From assembly GCF_001296025.1 (NCBI RefSeq), contig NZ_LJHV01000008.1, positions 620,001 through 684,000 on the forward strand: a stretch of DNA of 64,000 nucleotides. Reading direction: 5' to 3'. Within the stretch, counting starts at the first letter, position 1; each line of letters opens with the position of its first letter. Both the position numbers and the translations under genes were made by a program. The stretch is from Porphyrobacter sp. AAP60. Lineage in GTDB: Bacteria > Pseudomonadota > Alphaproteobacteria > Sphingomonadales > Sphingomonadaceae. Positions 60,071 through 64,000 of this stretch are shown here, in pieces. A model generated the notes under the pieces. It did not search any database and had not been told where the DNA came from. It worked only from the letters and a program-made list of their open reading frames with translations.

Positions 60071-60538
60071 TTAGCCGTCGCTGGAAGTACCGTCCTTCAC
60101 GCGGGTGTAGGGCACGAAATCTTCGAAAAACACCGCGCCGGTGAAGATGCCGGTGACCGGATCAACGGTAGTCATCATGTCAAGCTTGCACAGCTCGCTC
60201 GCGATGAAGCGGCGTGAAACGAGCGCGTCACTATCATCGATGCTGCCGGGATCGCGGGTGCGCTGGACATAGATCGTGCTGCCCGAACCATAGACATAAG
60301 CCGTGCGATCGATGGTCTGCAGCCGCTGGTTGGGCATGGTGCGGATGCAGCGCTGCGGCTCGCCCGCCACGCGCCCCTCGAGCAGCTTGGCGAGGCGTTT
60401 TTCACCCTTGGTTTCGGGAGCAGCTTCGGCCGTGGTTTCAACGTCGCTTTGTGCAGCGGCCGGCAGCGCAGAGCCAAGCGCGAGTGCGGCGGCGATGCTG
60501 CCAGCAACGGCGCGGGATAGAGCAGGTACACGGTTCAT
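60071..60538 (-). CDS. Hypothetical exported protein
   Basis: 155 residues with a signal peptide (about 1-29, ending in PAAAQ). The mature part has two Cys (QRCIRTMP and SELCKLDM) and a block TIDRTAYVYGSGSTIYVQRT, a pattern seen in sphingomonad exported proteins of unknown role. No enzyme motif is recognised. The ATG at 60538 is preceded by a GGAGAACCG site. Confidence 0.75.
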   Translation of the reverse strand: MNRVPALSRAVAGSIAAALALGSALPAAAQSDVETTAEAAPETKGEKRLAKLLEGRVAGEPQRCIRTMPNQRLQTIDRTAYVYGSGSTIYVQRTRDPGSIDDSDALVSRRFIASELCKLDMMTTVDPVTGIFTGAVFFEDFVPYTRVKDGTSSDG

Positions 60539-60607
60539 GACACGGTTCTCCTAGCGAACATTGGCCGCTTCAATGCCACACCGCGCCTTAACCGGCCCTG
60601 AGCGGTG

Positions 60608-60856
60608 TCAGCTTGCCCCGGCGGAAATATCCGGCAGGCTTGCCTGATCCGCGCCATCGGCGATCCCGCCGCGCAGCACGAACCGCCGGTCGCAATAGCC
60701 GCAATCGACATAGCCGTGCTCGTCGATTTCAAGAAACACGCGGGGATGGCCCAGCGCGGCGGGGCGATAGCCTGCGCCGCCGCGGATGCCGCTGGCGCCG
60801 TCGCAGCTGACGCGCCGCGTATCGACCAGCAGGGTTTCGGGAGGAGGAATGTTCAT
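60608..60856 (-). CDS. CHCC-type zinc-finger protein (NDUFS6-like)
   Basis: 82 residues. The ligand set Cys18, His37, Cys52, Cys55 (VSCDG, ALGHPRVFLEI, VDCGYC) is the zf-CHCC domain shared with the mitochondrial complex I accessory subunit NDUFS6. In alphaproteobacteria such proteins are taken to be complex I-associated. The frame continues far upstream through the antisense of the ABC ATPase, but the ATG at 60856 gives the family start. Confidence 0.85.
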   Translation of the reverse strand: MNIPPPETLLVDTRRVSCDGASGIRGGAGYRPAALGHPRVFLEIDEHGYVDCGYCDRRFVLRGGIADGADQASLPDISAGAS

Positions 60857-60928
60857 GGCCGCTGCCGATACAACCCGCAGCGGTGCAGCGCAATTGCCTT
60901 TGGCGTGGCGCTTGCCTAGGGCAGGGCC

Positions 60929-61885
60929 ATGCCAGCAGAGCCCGCCATCCGCATCGATAACCTCGCCAAACGCTATGCCCCTGCCAAGGGCGCGAACGGC
61001 ACGGTGACCGATGGCAAGCTGGCGCTGGGCGGGGTCAGCTTCGATGTGCCCGAAGGTTCGATCTTCGGGCTGCTCGGCCCCAACGGCGCGGGCAAATCGA
61101 CACTGATCAATATCCTCGCCGGGCTGGTCAACAAGACTTCGGGCAGCGTCGATATCTGGGGCTTCGACATAGATCGCGACCGGCGCAACGCCAGCCGTTC
61201 GATCGGAATCGTGCCGCAGGAAATCGTGTTCGATCCGTTCTTCACCCCGTTCGAAGTGCTGGAGAATCAGGCCGGATTCTACGGCATCGCCGCCAAGCTG
61301 CGCCGCAGCGAGGAATTGCTCGAAGCGGTGCGGCTGGCCGACAAGCGCAATGCCTATGCCCGCACGCTTTCGGGCGGGATGAAGCGGCGGCTGCTGGTGG
61401 CCAAGGCGATGGTGCATTCGCCGCCGATTCTGGTGCTGGATGAACCCACAGCCGGGGTCGATGTCGATCTGCGCCGGCAATTGTGGGAACTGGTCAGCGA
61501 ACTCAACCGCGAAGGGGTGACGGTGGTGCTGACCACCCACTACCTCGAAGAGGCCGAGGAATTGTGCGATCGTATCGCGATCATCAATCATGGCCAGCTG
61601 ATCGCCAACAAACCGACCCGCGAGTTGGTGGACATGGCGCGCGAGAAGATCGTCGCGGTCACCGCTGCTGCCGATCTGACCGCTGCGCCTGCCCACGAGG
61701 CTTTCGTGCGGGCCACCTGGGATGGCGCACGCGGGGTCGAGGTGACCTATGACAAGGATCGCCTCAGCGCCGGACAGGTGCTTGGAATCTTGCAGGATCA
61801 GGGCCTCGTGATCGAGGATGTCATCACCCGCGAGGCCGATCTGGAAGATGTGTTCGTGCAGCTGACTGGCGGCGGCGTGGATTAA
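60929..61885 (+). CDS. ABC transporter ATP-binding protein (YadG/CcmA-like)
   Basis: 318 residues: Walker A LLGPNGAGKSTLIN, Q-loop VPQEIVFDPFF, signature TLSGGMKRRLLVAKAM, Walker B ILVLDEPTAGVDVDLR, and H-loop VVLTTHYLEEAEELCD. The Asp/Leu order and the C-terminal extension (about 225-318) fit ABC-2 type exporters such as YadG. No permease gene lies beside it. The stop overlaps the stop of the minus-strand small gene. Confidence 0.92.
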   Translation: MPAEPAIRIDNLAKRYAPAKGANGTVTDGKLALGGVSFDVPEGSIFGLLGPNGAGKSTLINILAGLVNKTSGSVDIWGFDIDRDRRNASRSIGIVPQEIVFDPFFTPFEVLENQAGFYGIAAKLRRSEELLEAVRLADKRNAYARTLSGGMKRRLLVAKAMVHSPPILVLDEPTAGVDVDLRRQLWELVSELNREGVTVVLTTHYLEEAEELCDRIAIINHGQLIANKPTRELVDMAREKIVAVTAAADLTAAPAHEAFVRATWDGARGVEVTYDKDRLSAGQVLGILQDQGLVIEDVITREADLEDVFVQLTGGGVD

Positions 61886-62040
61886 CCCTTGCGCTTGCGC
61901 CAATTGTGGCGGGCGCGGCGTTCGATGGCAGCGCCGCAATGGCGGCAGTGGCCGGTATAGGTCAGGCCATCCCATGTGACATCACGTCGCAAAGGCCGGT
62001 GGCGGCCGATAAGGCATCCTAAATTCGGTAGAAACGACAT
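61882..62040 (-). CDS. 52-residue Cys-containing small protein
   Basis: Starts at ATG 62040 and ends at TAA sharing bases with the stop of the convergent ABC ATPase. It has Cys9, Cys32 and Cys35 (GHCRHCGAAIERR) and a basic tail ending RHNWRKRKG, so a small zinc-ribbon-like or RNA-binding protein is possible. Similar unannotated short proteins occur in relatives to my knowledge, but none can be named. No strong SD is seen. Confidence 0.55.
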   Translation of the reverse strand: MSFLPNLGCLIGRHRPLRRDVTWDGLTYTGHCRHCGAAIERRARHNWRKRKG

Positions 62041-62266
62041 GGCAGGACGCATCCGGGATAGAGGATCAGGATACTCGGGTTATTATCTTGCGACCTTCGC
62101 GCATATTCAGGCAGAACCGGAAACGCGATCCTGCGCGAGCTAACACTATATTGCACCGCAACCAAGGGAAATTACCTACGTCATTTTCCTTAAAATGGTG
62201 TGACGCAGGCGCGCCCAAAATAGCGATATGCTTGCCCGTCGCCCGATTGCGCGGCATGGCTGATCA

Positions 62267-63868
62267 ATGGCGAATATTGATGCAGCGCGGCAGGCGCATG
62301 ATGTGGTCATCATCGGGTCAGGCGCTGCCGGGCTGACAGCGGCGCTGGCGCTGGCGGAAACGCGCAGCGTGCTGGTGCTGGCCAAAGGCTCGCTCACTGG
62401 CGGATCGACTGCGTGGGCGCAGGGCGGGATCGCCGCAGTGCTCGATACCGGCGACACTTTCGACAATCACGTGCGCGATACGATGGTGGCGGGCGCGGGC
62501 CTGAACGACCTGGCCACGGTCGAATTCGTGATTGAACGCGCACCGCAATCGATTGACCGGCTGTGCGAGTTGGGCGTGCCGTTCAACCGCGATGCGGACA
62601 GCCTCCACCTGACCCGCGAGGGCGGCCATTCGCACCGCAGGATCGTGCATGTCGATGATGCGACCGGCTGGGCGGTGCAATCGGCGCTGGTCAAGGCGGC
62701 GCAGGATCACCCTAACATCACCTTGCTGCCGGGCCGCACCTGCATCGATTTCATCACCGATCGCCACCGCGATCAGTTCTCCGCCGCCGGGCGTGTGTGG
62801 GGCGTTTATGCGCTGAACGAGGCAAGCGGTCGGGTCGAACGGCACATTGGCAAAGCCACCGTGCTGGCGACAGGCGGCGCGGGCCGCGTGTACCAATTCT
62901 CCACCGCCCCGCGCGGCGCAACCGGCGATGGCATCGCCATGGCATGGCGGGCAGGCGCGCGCGTTTCCAACATGGAGATGATGCAGTTCCACCCGACGTG
63001 CCTCTACAACCTCGATGTGAAAAACTTCCTCATCACCGAAGCCGTGCGGGGCGAAGGCGGGCACCTGCTGCACCCCGAAACGGGCCGCCGCTTCATGGTC
63101 GATTACGATCCCGAACGGATGGAACTGGCCCCGCGCGATGTGGTGGCCCGCGCGATCGATGACCAGATCAAGCGGTTTGGCCTCGATTACGTTCACCTCG
63201 ATATCAGCCACCAGCCTGCCGATTTCGTGCGCGGGCATTTCCCGATGATCCACGAAAAGCTGATGGGCCTTGGCATCGACATGACGAAGCAGCCAATTCC
63301 GGTTGTCCCGGCGCAGCATTACACTTGCGGCGGGGTGGTGGTGGATTTGCAGGCGCGCACCGATATTCCCGGCCTGTGGGCGGCCGGGGAATGCACCGAA
63401 AGCGGGCTGCACGGCGCCAACCGGCTGGCATCGAACAGCTTGCTGGAGTGTTTCGTGTTCGGCGAAGCGGCGGCGCAGGATATCCTTGCGCGCTGGGACA
63501 CGCTGGAAGAACCGCCCGCGATCCTGCCGTGGGACGAAAGCCGCGTGACCGATTCCGACGAGGAGGTGGTGATCAAGCAGAACTGGACCGAAATCCGCCG
63601 CTTCATGTGGAACTATGTCGGCATCGTGCGCACCACCAAACGGCTCGAACGGGCCGCCAGCCGCATCGAATTGCTGAAACGCGAGGTCGAGGACTATTAC
63701 GGCGCGTTCCGGGTGACGACCGACCTGATCGAACTGCGCAACCTGCTGCAATCGGCAGAACTGATCGTGAAGAGCGCGCTCCACCGCAAGGAGAGCCGGG
63801 GGCTGCACTACACGCTGGATTATCCCGAACTGTCGGACGAGCCGCGGGATACGGTGCTGGTGCCGTGA
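62267..63868 (+). CDS. nadB: L-aspartate oxidase
   Basis: First enzyme of de novo NAD synthesis, oxidising aspartate to iminoaspartate. 533 residues: FAD site GSGAAG at 17-22, GSTAWAQGGIAAVLD, HSHRRIVHVDDATGWAV and YTCGGVVVDLQARTDIPGL, CTESGLHGANRLASNS, which are NadB hallmarks. The C-terminal helical domain is complete. nadA and nadC are not in the window, although the next gene begins close by. The intergenic region 62041-62266 is AT-richer and should hold its promoter. Confidence 0.95.
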   Translation: MANIDAARQAHDVVIIGSGAAGLTAALALAETRSVLVLAKGSLTGGSTAWAQGGIAAVLDTGDTFDNHVRDTMVAGAGLNDLATVEFVIERAPQSIDRLCELGVPFNRDADSLHLTREGGHSHRRIVHVDDATGWAVQSALVKAAQDHPNITLLPGRTCIDFITDRHRDQFSAAGRVWGVYALNEASGRVERHIGKATVLATGGAGRVYQFSTAPRGATGDGIAMAWRAGARVSNMEMMQFHPTCLYNLDVKNFLITEAVRGEGGHLLHPETGRRFMVDYDPERMELAPRDVVARAIDDQIKRFGLDYVHLDISHQPADFVRGHFPMIHEKLMGLGIDMTKQPIPVVPAQHYTCGGVVVDLQARTDIPGLWAAGECTESGLHGANRLASNSLLECFVFGEAAAQDILARWDTLEEPPAILPWDESRVTDSDEEVVIKQNWTEIRRFMWNYVGIVRTTKRLERAASRIELLKREVEDYYGAFRVTTDLIELRNLLQSAELIVKSALHRKESRGLHYTLDYPELSDEPRDTVLVP

Positions 63869-63873
63869 GGCGG

Positions 63874-64000
63874 CTATATTTCTCGCGAAATTTTGCGCGC
63901 GGAATCTGCCTCTTTCTTCACGGCCTCAATCAATTTCTGTATGTTCGAAATAATTTGCTCACCAATTCCCCGTCGATGGAGCATCATTTTGCTGAATAGG
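63874..64000 (-). CDS. C-terminal end of an unidentified minus-strand protein (partial)
   Basis: About 42 codons run in from the right edge and end at TAG 63874. Visible residues include IISNIQKLIEAVKKEADSA and end in ISREI, a helical, charged end. The region is clearly poorer in GC than the rest of the window. It is convergent with nadB. Only the tail is visible, so neither the start nor the family can be given. Confidence 0.4.
   Translation of the reverse strand, partial: LFSKMMLHRRGIGEQIISNIQKLIEAVKKEADSARKISREI

Overview
The window is a GC-rich (by eye mid-60s %) chromosomal segment of an alphaproteobacterium. Two large TonB-dependent receptors, an UrcA-family protein, a DUF2157/GDYXXLXY pair, a bifunctional PabB-PabC and alphaproteobacterial-type GyrB, FtsK and GlnD suggest Sphingomonadales, probably an Erythrobacter-like member. 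This placement is inferred from gene content; no rRNA or tRNA gene was seen. A perfect parS centromere site at 5641-5668 suggests the segment lies in the origin-proximal part of the chromosome.

Layout. 1-5.6 kb: lolA (cut by the left edge), rpmG, a coupled run pabBC > RluA-type synthase > ArfB-type factor, and a divergent HerA-like ATPase followed by parS. 5.7-14.8 kb: cupin and VOC proteins, an unknown coiled-coil membrane protein, an Xaa-Pro aminopeptidase and a divergent S9 peptidase, a thioesterase flanked by two REP-like palindromes, and a membrane diguanylate cyclase. 15-21 kb: an orphan PstS lipoprotein behind a Pho-box-like repeat, the DUF2157/GDYXXLXY pair, and a three-gene unit (outer-membrane-barrel-like protein, 7TM protein, ATP-grasp ligase). 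21-36 kb: TonB receptor, ftsK, thiE-like/yggS, second TonB receptor, glnD, acyl-CoA synthetase, lgt.

36-45 kb: a MidA-type methyltransferase in frame with a roughly 350-residue Ala/Glu/Lys/Arg helix, a DUF2147 protein, an osmoprotectant-type ABC transporter, and part of leucine catabolism (ivd and the carboxylase beta subunit) interrupted by three small genes. 45-54 kb: acyltransferase, DUF1295 protein, TetR regulator, SnoaL-like protein, M50 peptidase, AI-2E transporter, gyrB, PIG-L deacetylase. 54-64 kb: acyl-CoA ligase, a 600-bp region of hairpins with a 27-residue peptide, urcA, guaA, a YceI lipoprotein, nitronate monooxygenase, a CHCC zinc finger, an ABC ATPase, a 52-residue Cys protein, nadB, and an AT-richer right edge.

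Most genes are housekeeping. The most interesting non-routine signals are a four-hairpin repeat present twice (26165-26255 and 38625-38717) with compensatory stem changes, the MidA helix fusion, the barrel/7TM/ATP-grasp unit that lacks the usual transglutaminase part, the hairpin array at 55370-55766, and parS.
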